A stretch of DNA of 64,000 nucleotides. Source: Kordia algicida OT-1 (GTDB lineage Bacteria; Bacteroidota; Bacteroidia; Flavobacteriales; Flavobacteriaceae). Shown here piece after piece: positions 9,125 to 18,156 of the stretch (positions within the stretch are counted from its first letter, which is position 1; the number at the start of each line of letters is the position of its first letter). The translations under genes were made by a program, and so were the position numbers. Location of the stretch: positions 2,989,397-3,053,396 of the forward strand of contig NZ_DS544873.1 in NCBI RefSeq assembly GCF_000154725.1, read 5' to 3'. The notes beneath the pieces were generated by a model. It was given only the letters and a program-made list of their open reading frames with translations. It searched no databases and was not told the origin of the DNA.

Positions 9125-11623
9125 ATGAAAAAGTATTACCACTGTTTTTGCATCTTACTCCTATTTTCTACAACTGTATTTTCACAAACTACCAATATCA
9201 GTGATCTCTATCAGGAATATTTTAAAGTTTCTGAAGACGAAGCTATTTTTGTGCATCTCAATAAAACCAGTTATTTAGCTGGCGAAGAAATATGGTTTAA
9301 AAGCTATATTTTCAACAAAAGAAACGAAGAAATCTCAGAAGTATCTACCAATTTATATGTTGGATTGTACGATGAAGAAGGAAAACAAGTGTCCAAAAAA
9401 CTCTTTCGAATTCGACAAGGATTTACCTATGGAAATCTAGCGCTTGACAAAGAAATAAAATCTGGAACATACTTTATAAAAGCGGCTACTCAACGAATGG
9501 TAGACGAAAAATCTACCGAAGTTTTTATAGAAGAAATTACCGTGTTCGGAAGCAACATTCCACCACAAAAAAAACAAAAAAACGACATCAAATATGACAT
9601 TCAGTTTTTGCCTGAAGGTGGACATTTGGTAAAAGACGTTGAAAATACCATTGCCTTCAAAGCCATCAGTGAAGAAGGAAAAGGTGTTTATGTAAATGGA
9701 ATCATTTATGATGAAAACAATCAAGAAGTAACTACATTTGAAAGTAACAATTACGGTTTTGGCACTTTTAAACTTTCGCCTAAAGCGGAAAATACATTCA
9801 GAGCAAAAACAACTTTCAAAGAAGAAATTACCAGCGAAAAAACACTTCCAAAAGTAGAAAATACAGGAATTGTCATTCAGGTTGATAACATACAAAAAGA
9901 TACGATACAAATTTCTTTCAACACCAATCCTGAAACATTACAAAGCATTGTTTCTAAAGATTACACAGTATTAATTCACAAAGATGGTTTGTCACGCTCC
10001 ATGCCGTTTTCTTTTAAAAACAACGAAAAAGTAGACTTACTAATTCCGCGTAGCAGATTGTTTAATGGTGTAAACACAATTACACTATTTGATGGAAAAA
10101 CACCAATTTTAGAACGCTTATTCTTCAATCGAAAAATAGTAAAGAATCTTTCTGTCATGGTCAAAAAAGTAGAAACGGAAAACGATTTTACTAAATTTGC
10201 CATGTATTTGGTAAAAAACAAACCGCGAATTCGAGAAGCAAATGTCAGTATTTCCATTCTACCAGAAACGACAGAAGCTTACAATCCGGCGCATAACATA
10301 TTTTCTAGTTTTTACCTAAAACCGTATGTTCGTGGCGAAATTGAAAATCCGAAATACTACTTTCCAAACAACACAAAAACCAAACGAAAAGCACTTGATG
10401 CATTACTTATCACACAAGGTTGGAGCAAATACGATTGGACAGCCATCTTTCAAGACAAACCAAAACAATCAATTACGACCAAAGGAGTCACGATTAGAGG
10501 AACGGTAAATTTTCCAACAAAACGCGTAAAAGGAATGTTTTTGCATGACACTAAAGATTTGCCAGCACAATACATTCCAATCGATGACGAACGAAAATTT
10601 GTCATCTACAATCTATTTCCAGAAGCTGGTGAAAAACTCCGCTTCTCTTACATCAATCACAAAAAAGAATTTCTAAAACCAAAACTATACTTGCGTTACA
10701 ATGTGAGTGATGAAAAAGATGAAATTCCCGCAAACGCTATTATTGATCGTTCGCTACTCAACAAAAACAACATTTTTATACTTCCTGATGGTTTTTTTCC
10801 TGAAGATTCAGAAGCTTTATACGCTGTACATTTAAAGGCAAAAAACAAGAAAAACAAAGAAAAGCGAGATCCGATGATGTTTAACGGACGAGAAACCAAA
10901 ATCACTGAATCTGAATACTTACGATATCCAAATATTGGCGCATTTCTTCAAAACAACGGATTTGACGTAAATGATGCAAACATCAGTTTAGGACAAATAA
11001 CTATTTACGCCAGAAGACCACAAACGCTTGGACAACTCAGACCAGAAAAACCAAAACCAAAACGTCTTGACGATTCCACTGGTTCTCCACAAGGCGGAAG
11101 CAATACGGATGCTGCTGCCGCAACTCCAAAAGAAAATATATCATCACGATTTACAAAAGTAGAACCATTAGTATTTGTAAACGACGTACCATTAACTAGT
11201 TTTGATGTTTTAACAACGCTCAATATGGCAAATATAGAACGTATTATTATTGACAAAAGTGGAATTGGATATGGCATCCGTGGAACTGGCGGTGTGATTA
11301 AAATTTTTACTCGAAATACTCCACTCACTCCTACTTCCAGAACTCGCAGAGATTCATATGTAAATCAAACACCTCCTATTGGTTTTAGTGTTGCTAAAGC
11401 ATATTACGAACCAAAATATCGTTCTTTTTCAAGTGAAGCTTATCAAAAATATGGTGCTATCGATTGGCGACCAAACAACCGAATTCCAAGACGTGGACCT
11501 TTTAACTTTGTCGTAAAACACAAAGACGTAAAAACAATTACGATGTTTATTGAAGGAATTTCTAAAGATGGTAGTTTGATTTCCGAAAAAAGAACAATTA
11601 TATTAGCAGATGATGACAACTAG
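9125..11623 (+). CDS. Exported macroglobulin-like / TonB-plug-like protein, paralogue 2
   Basis: This 832-residue protein has the same architecture as its upstream neighbour: a signal peptide (to about residue 20, ending VFSQ), an MG2-like domain (VHLNKTSYLAGEEIWFKSY), a second sandwich (LPEGGHLVKDV), and a C-terminal plug-like region (about 678-730, NIERIIIDKSGIGYG, then GGVIKIFTR). Between the sandwich part and the plug it carries about 45 extra residues rich in Pro, Lys, Gly and Ala (roughly 628-676), absent from paralogue 1. From base 9491 to near its end the DNA is almost identical to paralogue 3. Its stop overlaps the start of paralogue 3, so the two are probably one transcript. Confidence 0.75.
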   Translation: MKKYYHCFCILLLFSTTVFSQTTNISDLYQEYFKVSEDEAIFVHLNKTSYLAGEEIWFKSYIFNKRNEEISEVSTNLYVGLYDEEGKQVSKKLFRIRQGFTYGNLALDKEIKSGTYFIKAATQRMVDEKSTEVFIEEITVFGSNIPPQKKQKNDIKYDIQFLPEGGHLVKDVENTIAFKAISEEGKGVYVNGIIYDENNQEVTTFESNNYGFGTFKLSPKAENTFRAKTTFKEEITSEKTLPKVENTGIVIQVDNIQKDTIQISFNTNPETLQSIVSKDYTVLIHKDGLSRSMPFSFKNNEKVDLLIPRSRLFNGVNTITLFDGKTPILERLFFNRKIVKNLSVMVKKVETENDFTKFAMYLVKNKPRIREANVSISILPETTEAYNPAHNIFSSFYLKPYVRGEIENPKYYFPNNTKTKRKALDALLITQGWSKYDWTAIFQDKPKQSITTKGVTIRGTVNFPTKRVKGMFLHDTKDLPAQYIPIDDERKFVIYNLFPEAGEKLRFSYINHKKEFLKPKLYLRYNVSDEKDEIPANAIIDRSLLNKNNIFILPDGFFPEDSEALYAVHLKAKNKKNKEKRDPMMFNGRETKITESEYLRYPNIGAFLQNNGFDVNDANISLGQITIYARRPQTLGQLRPEKPKPKRLDDSTGSPQGGSNTDAAAATPKENISSRFTKVEPLVFVNDVPLTSFDVLTTLNMANIERIIIDKSGIGYGIRGTGGVIKIFTRNTPLTPTSRTRRDSYVNQTPPIGFSVAKAYYEPKYRSFSSEAYQKYGAIDWRPNNRIPRRGPFNFVVKHKDVKTITMFIEGISKDGSLISEKRTIILADDDN
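9491..11579 (+). repeat. Long direct repeat, copy A (matches 12009-14097)
   Basis: A block of about 2,089 bases is repeated at an offset of 2,518. Reading by eye gives roughly 30 mismatches (about 98.5% identity), mostly silent third-position changes. Both edges are sharp: identity falls away before the CAACGAATGG at 9491 and after the TTTGAT at 11579. Confidence 0.9.
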
Positions 11624-14141
11624 AATACAAACTCGTTTTTGCTTAAAAAAAAGTCGCTATCTCATCATCATGCTTCTTGCAATGACATGGAATATGCTTT
11701 CACAAACGAATTCCATCGGCGAACGCTACCGAGAATATTACAAAACTTCTGATGATGAAGCCGTATTTGTTCATCTAAACAAAACAAGCTTTTTGGTTGG
11801 AGAAGAACTATGGTTTAAAAGCTATATTTTCAATAAAAGAAACGAGGAAATCTCCAAAGCATCTACCAATTTATATGTTGGACTCTATGATGAAAACAGC
11901 AAGCAAGTTTCTAAAAAACTATTCCGAATTCGTAATGGATTTACCAATGGAAACTTGGAACTCGACAAAAATTTAAAAGCAGGGATTTACTATTTAAAAG
12001 CAGCTACACAACGAATGGTAGACGAAAAATCTACCGAAGTTTTTATAGAAGAAATTACAGTGTTCGGAAGCAACATTCCATCACAAAAAAAACAAAAAAA
12101 CGACATCAAATATGACATTCAGTTTTTGCCTGAAGGTGGACATTTGGTAAAAGACGTTGAAAATACCATTGCCTTCAAAGCCATCAGTGAAGAAGGAAAA
12201 GGTGTTTATGTAAATGGAATCATTTATGATGAAAACAATCAAGAAGTAACTACATTTGAAAGTAACAATTACGGTTTTGGCACTTTTAAACTTTCGCCTA
12301 AAGCGGAAAATACATTCAGAGCAAAAACAACTTTCAAAGAAGAAATTACCAGCGAAAAAATACTTCCAAAAGTAGAAAATACAGGAATTGTCATTCAGGT
12401 TGATAACATACAAAAAGATACGATACAAATTTCTTTCAACACCAATCCTGAAACATTACAAAGCATCGTTTCTAAAGATTACACAGTATTAATTCACAAA
12501 GATGGTTTGTCACGCTCTATGCCGTTTTCTTTTAAAAACAACGAAAAAGTAGACTTACTAATTCCGCGTAGCAGATTGTTTAATGGTGTAAACACGATTA
12601 CACTATTTGATGGAAAAACACCAATTTTAGAACGCTTATTCTTCAATCGAAAAATAGTAAAGAATCTTTCTGTCATGGTCAAAAAAGTAGAAACGGAAAA
12701 CGATTTTACTAAATTTGCCATGTATTTGGTAAAAAACAAACCGCGAATTCGAGAAGCAAATGTCAGTATTTCCATTCTACCAGAAACGACAGAAGCCTAC
12801 AATCCGGCACATAACATATTTTCTAGTTTTTACCTAAAACCGTATGTTCGTGGCGAAATTGAAAATCCGAAATACTACTTTCCAAACAACACAAAAACCA
12901 AACGAAAAGCACTTGATGCATTACTCATTACACAAGGTTGGAGCAAATACGACTGGACAGCCATCTTTCAAGACAAACCAAAACAATCAATTACGACCAA
13001 AGGAATCACGATTAGAGGAACGGTAAATTTTCCAACAAAACGCGTAAAAGGAATGTTTTTGCATGACACTAAAGACTTGCCAGCACAATACATTCCGATT
13101 GATGACGAACGAAAATTTGTCATCTACAATCTATTTCCAGAAGCTGGTGAAAAACTCCGCTTCTCTTACATCAATCACAAAAAAGAATTTCTAAAGCCAA
13201 AACTATACTTGCGTTACAGTGTGAGTGATGAAAAAGATGAAATTCCCGCAAACGCTATTATTGATCGTTCGCTACTAAACAAAAACAACATTTTTATACT
13301 TCCTGATGGTTTTTTTCCTGAAGATTCAGAAGCTTTATACGCTGTACATTTAAAGGCAAAAAACAAGAAAAACAAAGAAAAGCGAGATCCGATGATGTTT
13401 AACGGACGAGAAACCAAAATCACGGAATCTGAATACTTACGATATCCAAATATTGGCGCATTTCTTCAAAACAACGGATTTGACGTAAATGATGCAAACA
13501 TCAGTTTAGGACAAATAACTATTTACGCCAGAAGACCACAAACGCTTGGACAACTCAGACCAGAAAAACCAAAACCAAAACGTCTTGACGATTCCACTGG
13601 TTCTCCACAAGGCGGAAGCAATACGGATGCTGCTGCCGCAACTCCAAAAGAAAATATATCATCACGATTTACAAAAGTAGAACCATTAGTATTTGTAAAC
13701 GACGTACCATTAACGAGTTTTGATGTGTTAACAACGCTCAATATGGCAAATATAGAACGTATTATTATTGACAAAAGCGGAATTGGATACGGCATCCGTG
13801 GAACTGGCGGTGTGATTAAAATTTTTACTCGAAATACTCCACTCACTCCTACTTCCAGAACTCGCAGAGATTCATACGTAAATCAAACACCACCAATTGG
13901 TTTTAGCGTTGCTAAAGCATATTACGAACCAAAATACCGTTCTTTTTCAAGTGAAGCTTATCAAAAATATGGCGCTATCGATTGGCGACCAAACAACCAA
14001 ATTCCAAGACGTGGACCTTTTAACTTTGTCGTAAAACACAAAGACGTAAAAACAATTACGATGTTTATTGAAGGAATTTCTAAAGATGGTAGTTTGATCT
14101 CGGAAAAACGCACCATTTCCATTACCGATGAGGAAGAATAA
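11610..14141 (+). CDS. Exported macroglobulin-like / TonB-plug-like protein, paralogue 3
   Basis: This 843-residue third paralogue overlaps the end of the second gene by 14 bases (ATG 11610; ATG 11613 is equally possible). The N-terminal 130 or so residues, with a signal peptide (ICKKSRY-like basic start then LIIMLLAMTWNMLSQ) and the MG2-like opening VHLNKTSFLVGEELWFKSY, clearly differ from paralogue 2. The remainder is nearly identical, including the low-complexity insertion and the plug-like segment. Only the last few residues (ISITDEEE) differ again. The pattern suggests that two older, diverged genes were homogenised over their shared body. The function is unknown. Confidence 0.75.
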   Translation: MMTTRIQTRFCLKKSRYLIIMLLAMTWNMLSQTNSIGERYREYYKTSDDEAVFVHLNKTSFLVGEELWFKSYIFNKRNEEISKASTNLYVGLYDENSKQVSKKLFRIRNGFTNGNLELDKNLKAGIYYLKAATQRMVDEKSTEVFIEEITVFGSNIPSQKKQKNDIKYDIQFLPEGGHLVKDVENTIAFKAISEEGKGVYVNGIIYDENNQEVTTFESNNYGFGTFKLSPKAENTFRAKTTFKEEITSEKILPKVENTGIVIQVDNIQKDTIQISFNTNPETLQSIVSKDYTVLIHKDGLSRSMPFSFKNNEKVDLLIPRSRLFNGVNTITLFDGKTPILERLFFNRKIVKNLSVMVKKVETENDFTKFAMYLVKNKPRIREANVSISILPETTEAYNPAHNIFSSFYLKPYVRGEIENPKYYFPNNTKTKRKALDALLITQGWSKYDWTAIFQDKPKQSITTKGITIRGTVNFPTKRVKGMFLHDTKDLPAQYIPIDDERKFVIYNLFPEAGEKLRFSYINHKKEFLKPKLYLRYSVSDEKDEIPANAIIDRSLLNKNNIFILPDGFFPEDSEALYAVHLKAKNKKNKEKRDPMMFNGRETKITESEYLRYPNIGAFLQNNGFDVNDANISLGQITIYARRPQTLGQLRPEKPKPKRLDDSTGSPQGGSNTDAAAATPKENISSRFTKVEPLVFVNDVPLTSFDVLTTLNMANIERIIIDKSGIGYGIRGTGGVIKIFTRNTPLTPTSRTRRDSYVNQTPPIGFSVAKAYYEPKYRSFSSEAYQKYGAIDWRPNNQIPRRGPFNFVVKHKDVKTITMFIEGISKDGSLISEKRTISITDEEE
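12009..14097 (+). repeat. Long direct repeat, copy B (matches 9491-11579)
   Basis: Second member of the 2.1-kb direct repeat. It covers most of paralogue 3 and preserves its reading frame throughout. The central part, corresponding to about 10,900-11,190 in copy A, has almost no differences. Confidence 0.9.
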
Positions 14142-14354
14142 GTTTGCAAATTTAAAGAAGAAAAGAATCACTCTAGATGAAGAAGTGACAATTTGAAAAT
14201 GTATCAATTAGTTTCAAACAACATTCAGATTCGTCTTAGAAACACATTCAACATTTAAAAATTAACATTTAGCATTTTATATAAAATCAAATAATGATCT
14301 CGGAAATAACCTTAAATCATTAAATTTTTAAATCCTTGAATTGAGCGAAGCGAA

Positions 14355-14795
14355 TCAGACTTCTTCATGCTTTATCTTCCGTTGATAATAAAAAGCAGGT
14401 AATAAAATCAACACAAAAAGCGGCTGAATCAAAAAGCGGCGTACGTAAAATGTCAGTAGATAATCTTCTGCTAAATTGTGCTGAATCAAATAAAAATACA
14501 GCGAAACTAACACTACAAAAGCAACCAAATATAGTCCGAAAGAAAACTTCAACACATGTTTGTTCTCAAAAGCAATATAAATAATTGCTAAAGAAACGAG
14601 CATGTTCAGCGCATATCTAAACATATGATTTACAAATAACAACCAAGCATTGTATTCGGGAATATTTGCCTGTAAATAGTCATTTTTAAAAAAGTTCAAA
14701 AACGGATCATAAAACAATTGGTTTTCAAATGCTCTAATCAAAACGAGCAATCCGAAAAGGAATCCTACAGCAATATATTTCCAAATCTTTTTCAT
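14355..14795 (-). CDS. Exosortase F-associated membrane protein
   Basis: This 146-residue, highly hydrophobic protein has about four membrane helices (starting KYIAVGFLFGLLVLIRAFEN, then LFVNHMFRYALNMLVSLAIIY, LYLVAFVVLVSLYFYL and a last one before the basic C-terminus). Size, helix layout and the FENQLFYDP and RRFLIQP motifs fit the partner protein that accompanies XrtF in flavobacteria. It follows xrtF immediately: the xrtF stop is directly adjacent to this ATG, implying translational coupling. Its role in XrtF processing is not known. Confidence 0.8.
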   Translation of the reverse strand: MKKIWKYIAVGFLFGLLVLIRAFENQLFYDPFLNFFKNDYLQANIPEYNAWLLFVNHMFRYALNMLVSLAIIYIAFENKHVLKFSFGLYLVAFVVLVSLYFYLIQHNLAEDYLLTFYVRRFLIQPLFVLILLPAFYYQRKIKHEEV

Positions 14796-15323
14796 TTATT
14801 TCTTTGAAAATTTCTGAACCCAAAGCATCCACAATAAAAATACCATTCCATAAATAATTGTCGGAAACACAATTTGATGGAGCAAATATTCCTGTTCAGG
14901 GAAACGATACAGCCCAATTCCCAATATGACAATTCGCAATAAATTTGCCAGATACACCAACACACTTCCCACCAGAATAAAAAAGATCGTATTTTTTAAA
15001 TTTCCTGTAAATGCAATCACAAATGTGATGAATAAAATCAACACACTTACGGAATTACAACCTTCTACAATTCGCCCAACATAATTGCCGTGAACAAGTA
15101 ATTTCATAGTAGGTTCTGATTCATGCACTGCAACATTTGCCACATACCCAAACGCATTGATGATACTTTCTGTTTGATGAGCAACAATACGTGTGACACC
15201 ATCAGGTTCGCCATCAAAATTAGACAAATATAAACTATACGCATACGTCAATATAGCGTAGGTAATAAAGAATTTTACGATAAATCCTAAAGCCGATTTG
15301 TATTTTTTAATGCTTTCTAACAC
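14796..15323 (-). CDS. xrtF: Exosortase family protein XrtF
   Basis: This is a polytopic membrane protein of 175 residues related to exosortase/archaeosortase transpeptidases, which cleave C-terminal sorting tails of exported proteins. The three catalytic positions are visible: Cys in VEGCNSVSVL, Arg in ANLLRIVILG, and His in LLHQIVFPT. Several membrane helices surround them. It appears to start at GTG. The neighbouring partner gene is immediately downstream. No protein with an obvious sorting tail is encoded in the window, so the substrate is unknown. Confidence 0.9.
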   Translation of the reverse strand: MLESIKKYKSALGFIVKFFITYAILTYAYSLYLSNFDGEPDGVTRIVAHQTESIINAFGYVANVAVHESEPTMKLLVHGNYVGRIVEGCNSVSVLILFITFVIAFTGNLKNTIFFILVGSVLVYLANLLRIVILGIGLYRFPEQEYLLHQIVFPTIIYGMVFLLWMLWVQKFSKK

Positions 15324-15462
15324 AATTGCAATAATGGTTCAAAGAGTTACAAACTTACTCTAAAAGCATTGAAAATGTCACATTTTCTATAAATTTTGTC
15401 GGATTCGTTTTTTAAGTCACTTTATTCAACATTAGATGAAAGACTTTTAGATTTTTTTCGAC

Positions 15463-15470
15463 TATTTTTG
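15463..15470 (+). promoter_or_regulatory. -7 promoter box for the GAF/fRMsr gene
   Basis: TATTTTTG fits the Bacteroidota -7 consensus TAnnTTTG and lies 22 bases before ATG 15492. It supports that ATG rather than the in-frame upstream start at 15396. No clear TTG was found at the usual distance upstream. Confidence 0.5.
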
Positions 15471-15491
15471 CCGAATCAAAATTTAAAAAAC

Positions 15492-15953
15492 ATGGCACTT
15501 TCAACATACAAACCCGAAATAGAAAACATTATTGCAAACACTGAGCTTTCTGTCGATGACCGCATGACAAAAATTTGTGAATTATTGCAGGAAAACATTG
15601 CACACTATGACTGGGTTGGATTCTACTTTAAAAACGGAGACAAACCTGAACTAAAATTACGTGCTTTTGCTGGAGAACCAACAGATCATACCATCATTCC
15701 GTTTGGAAAAGGTATTTGTGGTCAAGTTGCAGTATCTAATGAAAATTTCTTAGTTCCAGATGTCAAAGCACAAGACAATTATATTGCATGTAGCATTCAT
15801 GTAAAAGCAGAAATTGTAATTCCATTATTCGTCAACGGAGAAAACATTGGTCAAATTGATATTGATTCGCACACGCCAGATCCGTTTACCAAAGAAGACG
15901 AAGAATTTTTAGAATTTATTAATGCAAAGGTTGCAGAGATACTTTCAAAATAA
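15492..15953 (+). CDS. GAF-domain free methionine-(R)-sulfoxide reductase
   Basis: This small cytoplasmic GAF-fold protein (153 residues from ATG 15492) matches fRMsr, which reduces free methionine-R-sulfoxide with thioredoxin as electron donor. The family's active-site environment is present: GKGICGQV and DNYIACSIHVKAEIVIPL contain the two conserved cysteines (GICG and IACS), followed by IGQIDIDS. The extra N-terminal residues of the longer frame starting at 15396 do not resemble the family and lie upstream of the promoter box. A terminator is found about 65 bases downstream. The gene is a common neighbour of xrtF in flavobacteria. Confidence 0.88.
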   Translation: MALSTYKPEIENIIANTELSVDDRMTKICELLQENIAHYDWVGFYFKNGDKPELKLRAFAGEPTDHTIIPFGKGICGQVAVSNENFLVPDVKAQDNYIACSIHVKAEIVIPLFVNGENIGQIDIDSHTPDPFTKEDEEFLEFINAKVAEILSK

Positions 15954-16017
15954 ATTTCTCATACCTAAACTAAAATTAAAGGCTAAAGAACCTTTATCGT
16001 TTTCCCTAAAATATATC

Positions 16018-16059
16018 AAAGCTGAAATACATTTAGTCTGTATCTCAGCTTTTTTTTTA
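16018..16059 (+). terminator. Terminator after the fRMsr gene
   Basis: A 13-bp stem with one mismatch (16018-16030 with 16040-16052) encloses a 9-base loop and is followed by a run of nine or so T's. It separates the fRMsr gene from the gluconate operon. Confidence 0.85.
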
Positions 16060-16187
16060 TGTCTATTAAGTATTAAAAACACGTATCCATATCGTTTTTA
16101 AGCTCTAAAAAACCAATTCGTACGTACAGTCTATTTTTAGAGATTTATATTTTTTCTAAAAAAACTACAGAGTTAAAAATAAAAAAC

Positions 16188-16217
16188 TATATTTGGTTAA
16201 CCAGATTGGGTAACCAA
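16188..16217 (+). promoter_or_regulatory. Promoter box overlapped by a palindromic GntR-type operator
   Basis: A perfect -7 box TATATTTG lies at 16188-16195. A 25-base near-perfect palindrome begins inside it (16193-16217): the outer arms are TTGGTTA and TAACCAA, the centre is base 16205, and 10 of 12 pairs match. Transcription would start inside the palindrome, so a bound repressor would block initiation. The obvious candidate is the GntR/FadR-type regulator encoded at 19445 in the same operon, giving autoregulated, substrate-induced control. The leader to ATG 16244 would be about 40 bases. Confidence 0.7.
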
Positions 16218-16243
16218 TTTTAATAACTGTATTTTTACTCTAG

Positions 16244-18136
16244 ATGAAAACCAAAATCATATTCATAATTGGTGTTTCAGGTGTTGGGAAAAGCACCGTA
16301 GCAAACTTATTGTCTAAAAAATTACAAGTTCCTTTTTTTGACGGAGACGACTTTCATCATGAAAAGAACATCAAAAAAATGGCAAGTGGAACACCTTTAA
16401 ATGATGCTGATAGATACGATTGGCTTCAAAGTTTGAACGAGTTGGCAATAAAACACGTAAAAGCAAAAACGAGTTGTATCATTGTCTGTTCTGCTCTAAA
16501 ACAAGCATATCGAGACATTTTAAGTCATCAAATAGAAAAGTATTCTGAATGGGTTTTTCTTCATGGATCTTTCGATCAAATTAAAAAACGACTAGACAAT
16601 AGAAAAAATCATTTTATGAGTTCGGAGCTTCTAAAATCACAATTTGACACTTTAGAAGAACCTACAAACGCGATCAAAATTAACGTAGAAAAATCTCCTG
16701 AACATATTGTGGAAATTATCAAAAATCTGAGCAATAATAAATCTGAATTTGGACTATTCGGATTAGGTGTCATGGGCAAAAGTCTAAGCAGAAATCTAGC
16801 GAATAACGGTGTAAAACTCTCATTATTTAACAGACATATTGCTGGTAAAGAAGAAAATATAGCGCTCAATTTTAAAAAGGAATTTCCCGAATTAGCTACA
16901 GCGCTTCCGTTTGATGACATTGCCGCTTTTGTAAACTCCATTCAACAACCTAGAAAAATAATGTTGATGGTAAATGCAGGAAAAACAATCGATTTGGTCA
17001 TTGAAAATTTACTTCCATACTTAACTAAAGGAGATATTTTAATAGATGGTGGAAACTCCAACTACAACAAGACAAAAGAACGCCACGACTACTTAAAATC
17101 TAAAAACATCTATTTTATTGGTGCTGGAGTTTCTGGTGGTGAAGAAGGTGCTTTGCGTGGACCTTCCATAATGCCTGGCGGAAATGAAGAAACTTATAAA
17201 AAAATACAGCCTTTTTTAGAAAAAATAGCCGCAAAAGATGAAAATAAATTACCATGTTGTAGTTATATCGGACCTGAAGGTAGCGGACATTTTGTAAAAA
17301 TGGTGCACAACGGAATTGAATACGCAGAAATGCAATTGCTTGCGGAAGTTTTTACATTGCTAAAAAATCTTGGGAAAAATCCTGATGAGATTGCTGCTAT
17401 TTTAGAATCTTGGAAAGCAATCGAAAACAGTTACTTGCTTGAGATTACTATTGATATTTTAAGAAAAAAAGACGGAGAAGATTGGTTGATTCATAAAATT
17501 ATGGACAAAGCAGGAAACAAAGGAACTGGAAATTGGACAACCATTGCAACAGCACAATTGGGCATTCCGAGTACGATGGTCGCTTCTTCCCTATTTGCGC
17601 GTTACATCTCTTTTTTTAAAGAAGAAAGAATTACCGTAAGTACATATTTTAACACGAACGATCTTTCATTAAACTTGAATAGCGAAGAAATTTTAAAAGC
17701 CTATCAATTTGCAAGAATCATCAATCATTACCAAGGTTTCAAATTAATAAAAGAAGCATCAAACCGTAACAACTGGAACATCAACCTCAGTGAACTCGCC
17801 AGAATTTGGACAAATGGTTGCATCATCAGATCAGATTTAATGACTTCTTTAGTCACAACTTTTAAAACGGTCGATAATATATTGCACGAACCTGAAATTA
17901 TTGAAAAATTACAAGCTTTAAAACCATTTATCAAGAAAGTTGTAACCGAAGGAATTGTTAATGAAGTAGCGGTTCCGACATTAACGGATGCAATAAGTTT
18001 CTTAAATAGTTTTTCAAAAGCAACGTCATCCGCAAATATAATTCAAGCACAACGAGATTATTTCGGAGCACATACGTATCAAAGAACAGATGATACTTCT
18101 GGAAAATTTTATCACACGCATTGGGCAAAAAATTAA
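16244..18136 (+). CDS. Fused gluconokinase / 6-phosphogluconate dehydrogenase
   Basis: This single 630-residue frame joins two consecutive enzymes. Residues 1-162 are a GntK-type gluconokinase: P-loop GVSGVGKS (10-17), FFDGDDFHHEKNIKKM and CSALKQAYRD. Residues 167-630 are a decarboxylating 6-phosphogluconate dehydrogenase: the Rossmann motif GLFGLGVMG (170-178), GAGVSGGEEGALRGPS (293-308), the catalytic lysine in HFVKMVHNGIEY (K352), and a C-terminal YFGAHTYQRTD that completes the active site. The expected product converts gluconate plus ATP to 6-phosphogluconate and then to ribulose 5-phosphate plus CO2 and NAD(P)H in the cytoplasm. The join has only a short linker (about NNKSE), and no frameshift is suggested. 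It heads the gluconate operon. Confidence 0.93.
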   Translation: MKTKIIFIIGVSGVGKSTVANLLSKKLQVPFFDGDDFHHEKNIKKMASGTPLNDADRYDWLQSLNELAIKHVKAKTSCIIVCSALKQAYRDILSHQIEKYSEWVFLHGSFDQIKKRLDNRKNHFMSSELLKSQFDTLEEPTNAIKINVEKSPEHIVEIIKNLSNNKSEFGLFGLGVMGKSLSRNLANNGVKLSLFNRHIAGKEENIALNFKKEFPELATALPFDDIAAFVNSIQQPRKIMLMVNAGKTIDLVIENLLPYLTKGDILIDGGNSNYNKTKERHDYLKSKNIYFIGAGVSGGEEGALRGPSIMPGGNEETYKKIQPFLEKIAAKDENKLPCCSYIGPEGSGHFVKMVHNGIEYAEMQLLAEVFTLLKNLGKNPDEIAAILESWKAIENSYLLEITIDILRKKDGEDWLIHKIMDKAGNKGTGNWTTIATAQLGIPSTMVASSLFARYISFFKEERITVSTYFNTNDLSLNLNSEEILKAYQFARIINHYQGFKLIKEASNRNNWNINLSELARIWTNGCIIRSDLMTSLVTTFKTVDNILHEPEIIEKLQALKPFIKKVVTEGIVNEVAVPTLTDAISFLNSFSKATSSANIIQAQRDYFGAHTYQRTDDTSGKFYHTHWAKN

Positions 18137-18156
18137 TCTATTAACAACAAAAAACT

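Noticed and set aside
9437-13846. Minus-strand ORFs in the paralogue array that occur twice
   Set aside because: They are duplicated only because the plus-strand genes are nearly identical; composition and lack of promoters show them to be shadows.
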